Below the pieces are notes generated by a model, which was given only the letters and a program-made list of their open reading frames with translations, did no database searches and had not been told where the DNA came from. 64,000 nt of DNA from Celeribacter naphthalenivorans (lineage in GTDB: Bacteria; Pseudomonadota; Alphaproteobacteria; Rhodobacterales; Rhodobacteraceae). The stretch's first letter is position 1, and the number at the start of each line of letters is the position of its first letter. Shown here piece by piece: positions 29,232 to 38,010 of this stretch. The translations under genes were made by a program, and so were the position numbers. The DNA lies in assembly GCF_020524585.1 (NCBI RefSeq), contig NZ_JAIVLK010000011.1, forward strand, positions 180,464 through 244,463, given 5' to 3'.

Positions 29232-29834
29232 TTATCGGCGCAGGTCTTGGGTGATCTCAATCGCCAAATTTTGCAGCGCTTGACCCGACGCGCGGGCAAT
29301 GCCTGCGGGGCTGCCATCCGGCAACGGCACAGAGATATCGAACCGTCTGATCCGTTCTCGCACAACATGGTCATAAGAGGAAACCGCAAACTGACCTTTC
29401 AGGACAAATTGTCCCTCTGATTGTCCCTCTGTTTGTCCCGGTGCGCGCGCCACCATATCGGAAACCTGCACATGCACGGCGGCCTGGGCAGGCGTCTCAA
29501 GCGGCCAGGGCTCGGCGGCGACCGTTGCGGAGCCGCCGCGTGAAATGGCCTCCGCCAGACGCAGGGTCACAGCCCGACGCGGTTCATCGGCCCAGAGCGC
29601 ATTGTCCAAAGGCGTCAGGGCACCATTCGCCCCTTCGATCAATATCTGCGACTCTTCGGCATAGGCGGGCAGGGAGACCTCGCGCATCTCCAGCGTCGAC
29701 ACTTGCATCCGCACCTGAGCGGTGTCGGCCGTGGTCGTGGCGGGTGCGCTGTCGATCAGATAGCGCGGTTCGGTGCCGCCACATGCGGTGAGGGCCAGAA
29801 GGGCGAGGGGGAGAAAACGAACCATATCGATCAC
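29232..29834 (-). CDS. pqiC: PqiC-type outer-membrane lipoprotein
   Basis: A 200-residue lipoprotein with signal peptide and lipobox LTAC (Cys 18), then an ABC-type-transport-auxiliary (PqiC/YmbA) domain starting PRYLIDSAP. In the Pqi system it sits in the outer membrane and contacts the PqiB tunnel. A short GQTEGQSEGQ triplet repeat occurs near residue 135. Start overlaps the pqiB stop by 4 bp. The product acts in lipid traffic across the envelope. Confidence 0.85.
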   Translation of the reverse strand: MIDMVRFLPLALLALTACGGTEPRYLIDSAPATTTADTAQVRMQVSTLEMREVSLPAYAEESQILIEGANGALTPLDNALWADEPRRAVTLRLAEAISRGGSATVAAEPWPLETPAQAAVHVQVSDMVARAPGQTEGQSEGQFVLKGQFAVSSYDHVVRERIRRFDISVPLPDGSPAGIARASGQALQNLAIEITQDLRR

Positions 29835-31957
29835 CGTCCAAACAAGAGGGAATTGGGATTGCGCTCGATGGCGCGGGCGAGTTTGCTGAGCGCTTCGGCG
29901 GCGGCGCGCACTTCGCGCAGCGACGAAATCGTCTCGCGGTTGAAGCTGGATTGCGACCCGTAATCGGACAGGGTGCGCTCCGCCTCGGCCACAAGCGCCT
30001 CGATCCGCCGTGACAGCTCCGGGAGATTCGCGGTGGCATCTTCAACCGCCGAGGCGGCTTCGCGCGCGGAGGCCAGCGTGGCATTGGTGTTCTCGATCAA
30101 CCCGCCTTCGCGCAATTCGGCCAAGGCCTCGCGCGCCTCATCCAGAGCGCCCGTGAGGCTGGCCGGAAGCGCGCGCATGTCCGGCGTGTCGATCAGCCGA
30201 TCCGCGCCTTCGAGAAAGGCGGAGGCGGCAGCCAGGAATTGTTCGACCTCAAGCGCGTTGGCTTTCTCGGTGAGCGCCTGCAAATCCGCGATCAGAGCGG
30301 GCAGGGTCTCGGTCGCCGTGTCGATATTGGCCGCGACATCCGTGACAGAGGTGGCGGCCTCTTCGGCGGCGTCGAGAGCAGCGACAAGGCGGTTCACCGC
30401 ATCGGCCTGACGCAGCTGTTCGGCGACGGCGCGCAGTTCCGAGACGGCGGTGTTCAGCTCTGCGGGCAGGGCTTGGGTCTCGGGGCTGCCAATGAGGCCA
30501 CGCGCGTCATCCAAAAGTGCGACAAAGGCATCGGGGGCGGCGCGCAGGTTTTCATCCCCCGCGAGGCTTTCCACGGCGGCCAATGTGGCGATGGTCTGAT
30601 CCAAAAGTTCCTCGACCGGCAGATCGTTCACCCGTTGCAACAGACCCTCAGCGGTGGCGCCCATATCCGGCAGATCGGAGGCGACAGAGGGCAACAAAGG
30701 CGCAGTTTCCGCGAAAATGCCTAGCGTATCCGGCGCGGCATCGGGCAGTTCCACCAGCTCGACCACGAGGGAGCGGCTAAAGATGCTTTGCGTCGCCAAA
30801 CGTGCGCGCAGCCCGTTTTTGACCGCATTCGAGAAAAAGGCGATCACCTCGGACGCAGGCGCCTCCGCCTCGAGGCCCAATCGCTGCGGATCGATGGAAA
30901 TCACCGAGCGCAATACGACCTCTTGCGTGTTGTTGCGCTCTTCGATGAAGGCGCCAAGGAAGGAGACAGAGCCGATCTTGACGCCTTTATAGACCACCGA
31001 GGAGCCTGCCGTCAGGCCGCTGACGGATTCGTCGAATTCCACGGTCAGATCGACCGGGTTCTCGATTTCTTCGCGAAACACGCTGGCGCGCGCGGTGTCT
31101 TCGTCGTCGTAAAGATCGAACACTTGCCCGCTGCGGATCGGTTCGCTGCCGGAGACCACCGTGTCAAAGGCGATGCCGCCGCGCACGAGGCTGGCAATCG
31201 AGCCGACCGAGAGGTTTAGCCCGCTGGGGCCGATGTTGACCGAAAATCCTGAGACCTGCCAGAACCGCGCAGCACTGGTCAGGCGGCGATCATAGGGCGC
31301 GTTGATAAAGGCATCGACGATGACGCCCTCGCCACTGTCCATCAGGCGCGGGGTCTCGATTTTGCCAACCTCGATGCCTTGGTGAAAGATCGGCGCGCCG
31401 GGGGTGAGCTGGCTGCCGGAATCGGTGCGCAGCGTCACTTTCGTGCCGCGCATGCCGGGCAGGATCAGCGGTGTTTCCTCAAGGCCGGTGAACTGCGTGG
31501 CTTTCGCCTCGGGCACAGGGTCGAAAGCGGCTTGAATATAGGCGCCCGAAAGCACGGTGGAGAGACCCGAGATGCCGCTGGCGGAGACCTCAGGCCGGAC
31601 GATCCAGAATTGCGCATCTTCGGGGAGAGAGGCCGCAACGGTCCGGTCGATCCGCGCGCCGATGACGACGGAGGCCAGATCGGGCGCGAATTTCACCTCC
31701 TCAACGATGCCGATTTCCACGTCGCGATAGCGCAATGTGGTCTCATCGGCGGTGATCCCTGCCGCATTTTCGAACAGAATTTCGATCCGCTGACCGCGCT
31801 CGGCCCAGCTTTGCCAAGCGATGAAGAGCGTCACCACGAGGGCCGCCAAAGGCACCAGCCAGACATAGGAAAGATTGCGCCAAAAGCTGCGTTTGGGCGG
31901 TGAGATCACCATGTCTGCGGGCCCCGTGTCGGGCTTTTGCTCATTTGTGTCACTCAT
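29831..31957 (-). CDS. pqiB: PqiB-type MCE (MlaD) domain protein
   Basis: A 708-residue protein with one N-terminal membrane helix (about 30-50) and several MCE/MlaD domains (first at about 55-145; later ones begin near 165 and 290, with the sequence GSSVVYKGVKIGSV). A long, Ala/Leu/Glu-rich coiled-coil region from about 420 to 690 would form the needle that spans the periplasm. The ATG at 31957 lies inside the stop region of the previous gene; an ATG 12 nt upstream is also possible. Confidence 0.88.
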   Translation of the reverse strand: MSDTNEQKPDTGPADMVISPPKRSFWRNLSYVWLVPLAALVVTLFIAWQSWAERGQRIEILFENAAGITADETTLRYRDVEIGIVEEVKFAPDLASVVIGARIDRTVAASLPEDAQFWIVRPEVSASGISGLSTVLSGAYIQAAFDPVPEAKATQFTGLEETPLILPGMRGTKVTLRTDSGSQLTPGAPIFHQGIEVGKIETPRLMDSGEGVIVDAFINAPYDRRLTSAARFWQVSGFSVNIGPSGLNLSVGSIASLVRGGIAFDTVVSGSEPIRSGQVFDLYDDEDTARASVFREEIENPVDLTVEFDESVSGLTAGSSVVYKGVKIGSVSFLGAFIEERNNTQEVVLRSVISIDPQRLGLEAEAPASEVIAFFSNAVKNGLRARLATQSIFSRSLVVELVELPDAAPDTLGIFAETAPLLPSVASDLPDMGATAEGLLQRVNDLPVEELLDQTIATLAAVESLAGDENLRAAPDAFVALLDDARGLIGSPETQALPAELNTAVSELRAVAEQLRQADAVNRLVAALDAAEEAATSVTDVAANIDTATETLPALIADLQALTEKANALEVEQFLAAASAFLEGADRLIDTPDMRALPASLTGALDEAREALAELREGGLIENTNATLASAREAASAVEDATANLPELSRRIEALVAEAERTLSDYGSQSSFNRETISSLREVRAAAEALSKLARAIERNPNSLLFGR

Positions 31958-32579
31958 CTTCCAAAGCATCCCAAATCAGGCGTTCATCGAAACTCAGGGC
32001 CGCCATCATGGTGAAGGCCACAGAGAGCGCGAAACTGATCGCGGCGATCCCCGGTGTGATCGTCGCGGCGAAATCCAGCCTTACCAGAGAGGAGAGGATG
32101 GCGACAACAAAGACATCGATCATCGACCAGCGCCCGATGAATTCAACCACTTCGAACAGCAAGTGACGATGATGCGCCGACATGCGGACCCGCCGCGTGG
32201 TGGTCAGGCCGAGAAAGGCGATGGCGATGAATTTGGCGACCGGAATGATGATCGAGGCGACAAAAACGATGGCGGCCACCCCGTAAGAGCCATGATGCAT
32301 CAGCTCGACCACACCGCCGAGAATGGTGTTTTCGGTCGTATGGCCGAGGCTGGCGGTGGCGAGCATCGGGTAAAGATTGGCGGGGATATAGACCACTATT
32401 CCGGCGATCAGCCAGGCCCAGACCTTTTGCAGATTGGCGATGTCGCGCGCATGAAGTGCCGCGCCACACCGGCCACAGACCGCCGCAGAGGGCAGGTGCA
32501 CCTTGCCGCATTGCGTGCAGCCGACAAGGCCCGCGTCGCGCGCGGTCAGGATGTGCGGCGGGCGTCCAGCGTTTTCCAA
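31950..32579 (-). CDS. pqiA: PqiA-type membrane protein, C-terminal-half homologue
   Basis: A 209-residue protein with two CxxC pairs (CTQCGK and CGRCGA) in an N-terminal zinc-ribbon-like segment, followed by four membrane helices (about 55-75, 95-125, 145-170 and 175-200). It matches one PqiA domain; E. coli PqiA carries two in one 417-residue chain. Its start lies 34 bp inside the other half. Together the two genes supply the inner-membrane part of the Pqi system. Confidence 0.85.
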   Translation of the reverse strand: MENAGRPPHILTARDAGLVGCTQCGKVHLPSAAVCGRCGAALHARDIANLQKVWAWLIAGIVVYIPANLYPMLATASLGHTTENTILGGVVELMHHGSYGVAAIVFVASIIIPVAKFIAIAFLGLTTTRRVRMSAHHRHLLFEVVEFIGRWSMIDVFVVAILSSLVRLDFAATITPGIAAISFALSVAFTMMAALSFDERLIWDALEDE

Positions 32580-33193
32580 ACGGTCACTCTGCTCATAAAA
32601 TTATCTTTCAACACGGTCACGATGACCAAGGCCACGAAGGCCCAGAACGCAGGCCCCAAAGAGACATGCGCCAGCCCCGCCACTTTGACCAGTGCCACGG
32701 CGACGCCGACGATAAAGACCTCCGCCATGGCCCAGGGCCTGAGCGCTTCGGCCAGACGAAAGGCGCTTGCGGCATGACGCGCGGGGCGCCAGCCAAAGGC
32801 CATCGGTCCCAACACATATAGAAGGGCGAGGAATCTTGTCACGGGGAGGATCACGATCAGCGCCGCCATGGCGATGGTCAAGGGGGCTGTTAGCCCGGTC
32901 GCAAAGGCCATCACCGTGTCTAAAAGCGAACTGCGTCGCACCATGCCCGCCGCGCCCAGTTCCAGAAACGGAAAGAACACGGCGGCGATCATTAAAATGA
33001 GCGCGGCCAGAGCCAGCATGATGATCCGGGTCATCGCCAAGGGGCGTGGCGCCTCGATCACCGTTCCGCAGCGCGGACAAGAGGCGGTGTCGCCCATCGC
33101 CACATCCCGGTCGACCAGCAAAGCGTCGCAGGCCGGGCAGGCGATCATCCTGTCGGGGTCGATGTCTCGATGGGAGGGCGCGGGCGCTGACAT
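32546..33193 (-). CDS. pqiA: PqiA-type membrane protein, N-terminal-half homologue
   Basis: A 215-residue protein with CPACDA and CPRCGT zinc-ribbon pairs (residues 19-45) followed by four membrane helices. It is the first of two adjacent single-domain PqiA genes, overlapping the second by 34 bp in another frame. The overlap with shared in-order layout suggests fission of a two-domain ancestor, or the state before fusion. First gene of the pqi operon; a 76-bp gap separates it from the LysR gene. Confidence 0.85.
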   Translation of the reverse strand: MSAPAPSHRDIDPDRMIACPACDALLVDRDVAMGDTASCPRCGTVIEAPRPLAMTRIIMLALAALILMIAAVFFPFLELGAAGMVRRSSLLDTVMAFATGLTAPLTIAMAALIVILPVTRFLALLYVLGPMAFGWRPARHAASAFRLAEALRPWAMAEVFIVGVAVALVKVAGLAHVSLGPAFWAFVALVIVTVLKDNFMSRVTVWKTLDARRTS

Positions 33194-33269
33194 GCTGTGA
33201 TGTTACCCGCAACTTGGGCCGACGAAAAGCGGTTACGCGGGGACGTGGGGAAAGCCAGCTCGCGGTGGG

Positions 33270-34166
33270 CTAAGAAGCCCGCCGCGTGAACTTTTGCAGT
33301 AGGGAAAAGAAATTCAGCACTTGAGGCTTGCGATTGTCGAGACGGGCGTGGGCCGTGAGGCTGGTGCCGGGATTATGGCCTTCGTAGGGGCGATAGGTGA
33401 CGCCGGAGCGCGGCGAATGCGACACGCTTTCGGGCACCACGGCCAGACCGACGCCGACGGCCACGAGTGAGATCGCGGTTTGATAATCCTGTGCGAAAAT
33501 CTGGTCTTTCGGCGAAAACCCTTCCTCGGCGCAGGTGCGCAGGATGAAATCCGCAAAAGACGGGCGCGGGCGGCGCGGGTAGAGCACAAAGGTCTCGTCT
33601 TTCAACGTGTTGAGCTGCACGGGCTTGGTGCTTCGGGCATGGGTGGAACCATCGGGCAGCGCCAGAATGAGCGGTTCGCAAAACAGTTGTGCGGAGCGCA
33701 GCTCTTCGGCGCCGGACAGATGCGGGCGGGCGACTGCGATGTCGATGTCGCGTTGGATCAACGCGCGCTCAAGATCGGCATTGTTCATGGACGACAGCGA
33801 CAGATCGACATTCGGGTAATGCGAGCGAAAGGATTTGATCAGCGTCGGCAGCGGGCCGTGGGTCGCGGAGCCGACAAAGGCAATTCTGAGCCGCCCTGCG
33901 CCGCCTTGCCCGATCTGGGTGGCCTCGCGGTAGGCGCTGTCGAGATTGGCGAGAATGTCGCGGGCGCGGTCCAAAAGCACCTCGCCCGCCTCGGTCAGGC
34001 GCACTTGATTGCGGCTGCGGTCAAAGAGTTTGACGCCCAGCTGATCTTCGAGTGCGGCCACCTGACGCGACAACGGCGGCTGCGCCATGCCGAGGCGGGT
34101 GGCTGCGCGGCCGAAGTGCAATTCTTCGGCCACGGCGATGAAGTATTTCAGACGTTTGAAGTCCAA
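33270..34166 (-). CDS. catR: LysR-type regulator, CatM/BenM/CatR-like
   Basis: A 298-residue LysR regulator. The N-terminal helix-turn-helix reads LKYFIAVAEELHFGRAATRLGMAQPPLSRQVAALEDQLGVKLF by residues 5-50, and the effector domain has LRIAFVGSATHGPLPTLI and VGVGLAVVPESV. I place the start at a TTG (34166) because GAGGG precedes it, it matches the usual family length, and upstream starts would run into the hydrolase gene. It is the last gene of the ring-cleavage operon. An ATAC-N7-GTAT site, the known CatM/BenM/CatR target, lies before the first gene. Expected inducer: cis,cis-muconate. Confidence 0.85.
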   Translation of the reverse strand: MDFKRLKYFIAVAEELHFGRAATRLGMAQPPLSRQVAALEDQLGVKLFDRSRNQVRLTEAGEVLLDRARDILANLDSAYREATQIGQGGAGRLRIAFVGSATHGPLPTLIKSFRSHYPNVDLSLSSMNNADLERALIQRDIDIAVARPHLSGAEELRSAQLFCEPLILALPDGSTHARSTKPVQLNTLKDETFVLYPRRPRPSFADFILRTCAEEGFSPKDQIFAQDYQTAISLVAVGVGLAVVPESVSHSPRSGVTYRPYEGHNPGTSLTAHARLDNRKPQVLNFFSLLQKFTRRAS

Positions 34167-34188
34167 GAGAGGCCCTCTGGCAGCCCCT

Positions 34189-35037
34189 TCAGCCCATTTT
34201 CGCGAGCGCTTCGACGAAATGCGGACGGAAGGTGGCGGGGTTTTCACTCATCGGAAAATGCCCGATCCCGTCCATCACGGCAAGGGTGGCGCCGGGGATC
34301 TGATCCGCGGTGCGTTTGGCATCTTCGGGCGTGCAGGTCATGTCGTAGGTGCCGACCATGATGTGCACGGGTTTGTTCGACGTGTCGATGCCGCCCAGTT
34401 TGCCGACGAGGCTGTCGTCCTTGGTATAGAAATTCAGATCACCCCGGAACACGCCCGGCCCCGATTGCATGAACATCCATTGGGTGTTCCAACGTTCGGC
34501 TTTCGGCCCCTGCGGCGCGATATTGGCGGACACCAGAGCGGCCCCCATTTCGCCACCATGCGCATCGGGGCGGTGGAACCAGTCGATGTCATACCACGCC
34601 GGCTGAAAATCCGAGGCCTCGATGGCGATGAAGCCCTTGAACGGCTCCGGGTTGTTGAGCGCGAGTTGCAGCGCGATGCGCCCGCCCATGGAACAGCCCG
34701 CGTAGATCGGGTTTTCCAGCGCCAGCGCCTCGACCAGTTTCAACACGGTCTCGACATAGACCTCGGTCGTCAAAAGATATTCCTCTTCCTCGAACCCTTC
34801 TGGCGGCAGGCTTTTGCCGTGCCACGGCATGTCGGGGGCGATGAAGCGGTAATTGGCGGTCAGCTCCGCATCGTTCATGATGTGACGCCACTGGCGGCTG
34901 TCGGCACCGGCGGTGTGGAAACAGATCACCGGTTGACCTTGGCCCGCCTCCTCGACAAAAACGCGGTAGCTGCGGCCTTGGACCTCGATGGTCACATAGC
35001 GGCCGATGATCGGTTCATATGCAGGTTGCGCGCTCAT
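34189..35037 (-). CDS. Alpha/beta hydrolase, candidate enol-lactone hydrolase
   Basis: A 282-residue alpha/beta hydrolase. Oxyanion region CFHTAGADSRQW, nucleophile elbow GCSMGG (Ser about 127), acid in GTYDMTCTPEDAK and His in GIGHFPMSENP complete the triad. In position it corresponds to pcaD (beta-ketoadipate enol-lactone hydrolase), but it is about 20 residues longer than PcaD and not clearly the same subgroup. Overlaps the preceding small gene by 4 bp. Cytoplasmic. Confidence 0.8.
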   Translation of the reverse strand: MSAQPAYEPIIGRYVTIEVQGRSYRVFVEEAGQGQPVICFHTAGADSRQWRHIMNDAELTANYRFIAPDMPWHGKSLPPEGFEEEEYLLTTEVYVETVLKLVEALALENPIYAGCSMGGRIALQLALNNPEPFKGFIAIEASDFQPAWYDIDWFHRPDAHGGEMGAALVSANIAPQGPKAERWNTQWMFMQSGPGVFRGDLNFYTKDDSLVGKLGGIDTSNKPVHIMVGTYDMTCTPEDAKRTADQIPGATLAVMDGIGHFPMSENPATFRPHFVEALAKMG

Positions 35038-35423
35038 GCTGCGGCCTCCTCTGGGCGACCAAGCGCCATGAATTCTTTGAAGAAACGCAGGTTTTTCACC
35101 AGCACGAGAATGTCGCCTTCGATCCGGCCACGCCCGGTTTTGACAAAGCCGAAGATGTCATGAAACGACGGCTCCGGGATCGGCTGCCAGAATTTGTCGA
35201 GTGCCTCGCCATCGGTGCGGATCGCAAACCGCCAGGGCGTCTGGCGGCTCGGCCCTTCGGTCACGCGCTCCAGCGCGCCACGATGAAAGGCGAGGTAATA
35301 TTCGTTGCCGTCGATCTCAATCAGGACGGTTTCGGAAAACAGCGCGCCGAGCCGCTTGAGGTGCGGTTTCTCGGCCAGTTTCCGGCCCATGTCCTCAAAG
35401 CGGACACGCAGATCATGTGTCAT
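35034..35423 (-). CDS. Conserved-looking small protein of unknown function in the ring-cleavage operon
   Basis: A 129-residue soluble protein I do not recognise with confidence. It contains VLIEIDGNEYYLAFHRGALERV and LDKFWQPIPEPSFHDIFGFVKTGRGRIEGDILVLVKNLRFF, a pattern resembling SCP2-like lipid-binding folds. It lies between catB (10 bp after) and the hydrolase (4-bp overlap), precisely where muconolactone isomerase catC would be expected, yet it is longer and lacks similarity to CatC that I can see. A role in the pathway is inferred from position only. Confidence 0.7.
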   Translation of the reverse strand: MTHDLRVRFEDMGRKLAEKPHLKRLGALFSETVLIEIDGNEYYLAFHRGALERVTEGPSRQTPWRFAIRTDGEALDKFWQPIPEPSFHDIFGFVKTGRGRIEGDILVLVKNLRFFKEFMALGRPEEAAA

Positions 35424-35432
35424 GTTTGGTCC

Positions 35433-36611
35433 TCAGTCTTTGCGGGCGTATTTTTCGATCAGGTCGAGATCGGGCGTGACGCCCAGACCCGGACCGTCCG
35501 GCAAATGCACCTCGAAATTCTCGTATTTGAGCGCGTTGCGGCAGAGATCTTCGATCAGGATTTTCGGCCCGAAATGTTCTGTGCCCCATTCGAGCGCGGG
35601 AAGCGTGGCAAAGGCATGCAAATGCGCCGCCGCCCCGACCGAGCTTTCCAACAGACAACCGCCATAGAGCTGCACGCCCGCCGCCTGTGCGATGCCTGCG
35701 ACTTGTTTGAGCTGATGCACGCCACCGTGTTTGCACAGTTTCAGTGACAGAACGGAGCCCGCCGCGCGGGCGCAGCCATCGAGGGCCTCTTCCAGTGTGA
35801 AAACGCCCTCATCCATCATGATCGGGATCGGAGAGCGTGCCGAAATCCGTGCCATGGCGGCCATTTGACCGGCGGGCAGAGGTTGTTCCACCAAGCTCAC
35901 GCCAAGATCCGCGAGGCGCGGCAGGTAGCGGATGAAATCGGCCTCGGACCAGCCTTGGTTCACATCGGCGATGATGTCCGTGCCCGTCGGCAGGGCCTTT
36001 TGCAGCGCCGCCAAACGGTCCAGATCGGTTTGCGGATCGGCAAAACCCAGCTTGATCTTAAAGCGGTTGAACCAACCTTTTTCGATCATGCCCTGCGCCT
36101 CTTCGACCTCTTGGGCCGCGTCACCGGAGGCCAGCGCCCAGATCGCAGAAAAGGACGTGCGCCGCGCGCCGCCAAGAAGCACATGTGCGGGCACGCCAAG
36201 GCTCTTGCCGGTGGCATCCAAAAGCGCGGTGTCGAGCGCGGATTTCGCGGCGTAATTGCGCTTGCAGGCCTTGGCCATGTCACCGGCGGCGGCTTCCAGC
36301 AGGCAGGCCGGTTTGCCGATCAGCGCGGGCGCCAGATAGGTGTCGATATTGGCTTTGATCGCCTCGACGCTTTCCTCGGCCCAGCGCGGACCACCCAGTG
36401 TGGAGGCCTCGCCAAAGCCCTCGACACCGTTGTCCAAAGTGACGCGGACAAAGACATAGCCCTGATAGCTGATGGAGGTGTTCGACAGCTTGTGTTTGCG
36501 ACGGGTCGGGGCCTCAATGATCCAGGAAGTGACGGCGCGAATGCGCGTCGCCTCCATTAGGTCTCCCTGGGGGTGGCCGGTGAGCGGTTGTGCGGAAAGG
36601 GGGGTGTTCAT
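35433..36611 (-). CDS. catB: Muconate cycloisomerase-type enzyme of the enolase superfamily
   Basis: A 392-residue enolase-superfamily enzyme of the MLE subgroup. It has FKIKLG (catalytic Lys of KxK), ADVNQGW (metal Asp), LVEQPLP (metal Glu), PIMMDEGV (metal Asp) and LKLCKHGGVHQL (second catalytic Lys). N-terminal lid begins with SWIIEAPTRRKHKLSNTSISYQG. Expected reaction: cis,cis-muconate to muconolactone. The ATG at 36611 is preceded by GGA; a later ATG at 36557 is possible. Follows the dioxygenase by 94 bp. Confidence 0.85.
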   Translation of the reverse strand: MNTPLSAQPLTGHPQGDLMEATRIRAVTSWIIEAPTRRKHKLSNTSISYQGYVFVRVTLDNGVEGFGEASTLGGPRWAEESVEAIKANIDTYLAPALIGKPACLLEAAAGDMAKACKRNYAAKSALDTALLDATGKSLGVPAHVLLGGARRTSFSAIWALASGDAAQEVEEAQGMIEKGWFNRFKIKLGFADPQTDLDRLAALQKALPTGTDIIADVNQGWSEADFIRYLPRLADLGVSLVEQPLPAGQMAAMARISARSPIPIMMDEGVFTLEEALDGCARAAGSVLSLKLCKHGGVHQLKQVAGIAQAAGVQLYGGCLLESSVGAAAHLHAFATLPALEWGTEHFGPKILIEDLCRNALKYENFEVHLPDGPGLGVTPDLDLIEKYARKD

Positions 36612-36705
36612 GGCAATTCCCAGATGTTCAATTGGTGAAACAGCACGGGGAAGCGTGCCGTTCCTGAGGAGGAAGGGCCGAAGCCCATCCAAAGGGGGTA
36701 TCGGG

Positions 36706-37575
36706 TCACTCGGCAGCGACGCCTTCGACGAGCGCGTTGTCGCGGATCACGAAGTCGAAGGTCATCACGAGATCGGTGTCGGCACCCTCTGGGGCTTTGA
36801 CCATCTCGCCGATGAGGTCTTCTTTCACGGCAAACACGCTGTCGTTGTCGAGATATTCGGTCGTGCTATCATAAATCTGCGAGATCAGGGTCTTATAGCC
36901 ATCCTTCATGATCATGAAGTGCACGTGACCGGGACGCATCGGGTGGTGGCCCATGTATTTCAAAAGCTCACCGGCGGCGCCGTCATAGGGGATCGGGTAG
37001 GGCACCGGGCGGATGGCGACGAATTCATATGCGCCATTCTCGTCGGTGATGAAGCGCCCCCGCAGGTTGAAGTCCGGCTGATCCGGGTCCTGCTGTTCGT
37101 AGAGGCCATTGGGGGCATCTTCCCAGACGTCCATGGTCACGCCCGGCACCGGGTTGCCATCGGTGTCGCGGATCGTGCCGGAGACTCGGACGGTTTCCTG
37201 ACCTTCGAAATCCTTCTGGATGATCGAGGCACCTTTCGGAAGCACCGGCGGGTTCTCGCGGTAAAACGGCCCGAGCACGGTCGAGATGGTCTCGTTGTGC
37301 GTCGGTTTCTTGTCGAGCATATCGGCCAGCACTTCGACGCCGATGATGTCGGAAATCAGGATGAATTCGTTGCGCGCGTCGCTGGAAATATCGCCGGCGC
37401 GGCGCATCCACTCCATGGCTTCCAGCCATTCGTCATAGGTCAAATTGACCTCTTTCATGAATTCATGAACATGTTTGAGCGCGGCTTTCATGATTTCCAT
37501 GTTGCGCGCCGGGATGTCCGTATCCATGGATTTGATAACGGCATCGGTGATGTTGTCGATTGTGATATTGCGCAT
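36706..37575 (-). CDS. catA: Intradiol ring-cleavage dioxygenase (catechol or hydroxyquinol 1,2-dioxygenase)
   Basis: A 289-residue non-heme Fe(III) dioxygenase. N-terminal dimerisation domain about 1-100, then the catalytic beta core with likely ligands Tyr159 (GLY), Tyr193 (PVPYPIP), His217 and His219 (RPGHVHF). The PYPIPxDG and DNDSVFAVKEDL segments lean towards hydroxyquinol or chlorocatechol enzymes, but the neighbouring cycloisomerase and muconate-type operator favour catechol. Ends 94 bp before catB. First gene of the operon; a good GGAGGA ribosome site precedes the ATG. Confidence 0.85.
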   Translation of the reverse strand: MRNITIDNITDAVIKSMDTDIPARNMEIMKAALKHVHEFMKEVNLTYDEWLEAMEWMRRAGDISSDARNEFILISDIIGVEVLADMLDKKPTHNETISTVLGPFYRENPPVLPKGASIIQKDFEGQETVRVSGTIRDTDGNPVPGVTMDVWEDAPNGLYEQQDPDQPDFNLRGRFITDENGAYEFVAIRPVPYPIPYDGAAGELLKYMGHHPMRPGHVHFMIMKDGYKTLISQIYDSTTEYLDNDSVFAVKEDLIGEMVKAPEGADTDLVMTFDFVIRDNALVEGVAAE

Positions 37576-37657
37576 AATGACTCCTCCCGTCGGTAAAGCT
37601 GGCGGGGAATCTGACGGTGATCCACCTCTTTCTCAATGCCTTGCGGGATATGTCGTA

Positions 37658-37672
37658 ATACCCGTGAGGTAT
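37658..37672 (-). promoter_or_regulatory. ATAC-N7-GTAT operator for the LysR regulator
   Basis: On the minus strand the site reads ATACC-TCACG-GGTAT, which fits both the LysR T-N11-A rule and the specific ATAC-N7-GTAT target of CatM, BenM and CatR exactly. It lies 83 bp upstream of the dioxygenase start. This ties the LysR gene at the far end of the operon to control of this promoter. Confidence 0.75.
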
Positions 37673-37837
37673 CACATTGCTTGAAATTAAATCTCTTGGG
37701 TAAGGCAATGTGCCGCAGCCCGACGCGCAACTGTGCCGAGAGGTTGGACAAAATCGGTCGGGAGTGATTGCGGGCAGGCCAAACGAAATCGACGCGCTTG
37801 TGGCCGCGCGAGGTATCCGTCTGAGATGTAGGGGATA

Positions 37838-37914
37838 TGGTAGCGGAGGAGGGACTTGAACCCCCGACACGCGGATTATGATTCCGCTGCTCTAACCAAC
37901 TGAGCTACTCCGCC
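37838..37914 (-). tRNA. tRNA-Met (CAT), elongator type
   Basis: The minus strand folds as a cloverleaf: acceptor GGCGGAG with CTCCGCT, D-arm TAGCTCAG..., anticodon stem GCGGA/TCCGC around the loop ATCATAA (anticodon CAT), T-arm GGGGGTTCAAGTCCC and a genome-encoded CCA (37838-37840). The anticodon stem lacks the three G-C pairs of initiator tRNA. A CAT anticodon could also belong to lysidine-modified tRNA-Ile2; the body resembles elongator Met. Confidence 0.92.
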
Positions 37915-38010
37915 GAAGTGCCGCGTAGGTAGACGGATCGGCTCAGAGGGTCAAGAGGGAAAGTGACCGAAAATCGCAGATTGGCGACGCGGGCACAAAA
38001 CTAGGCCGTC

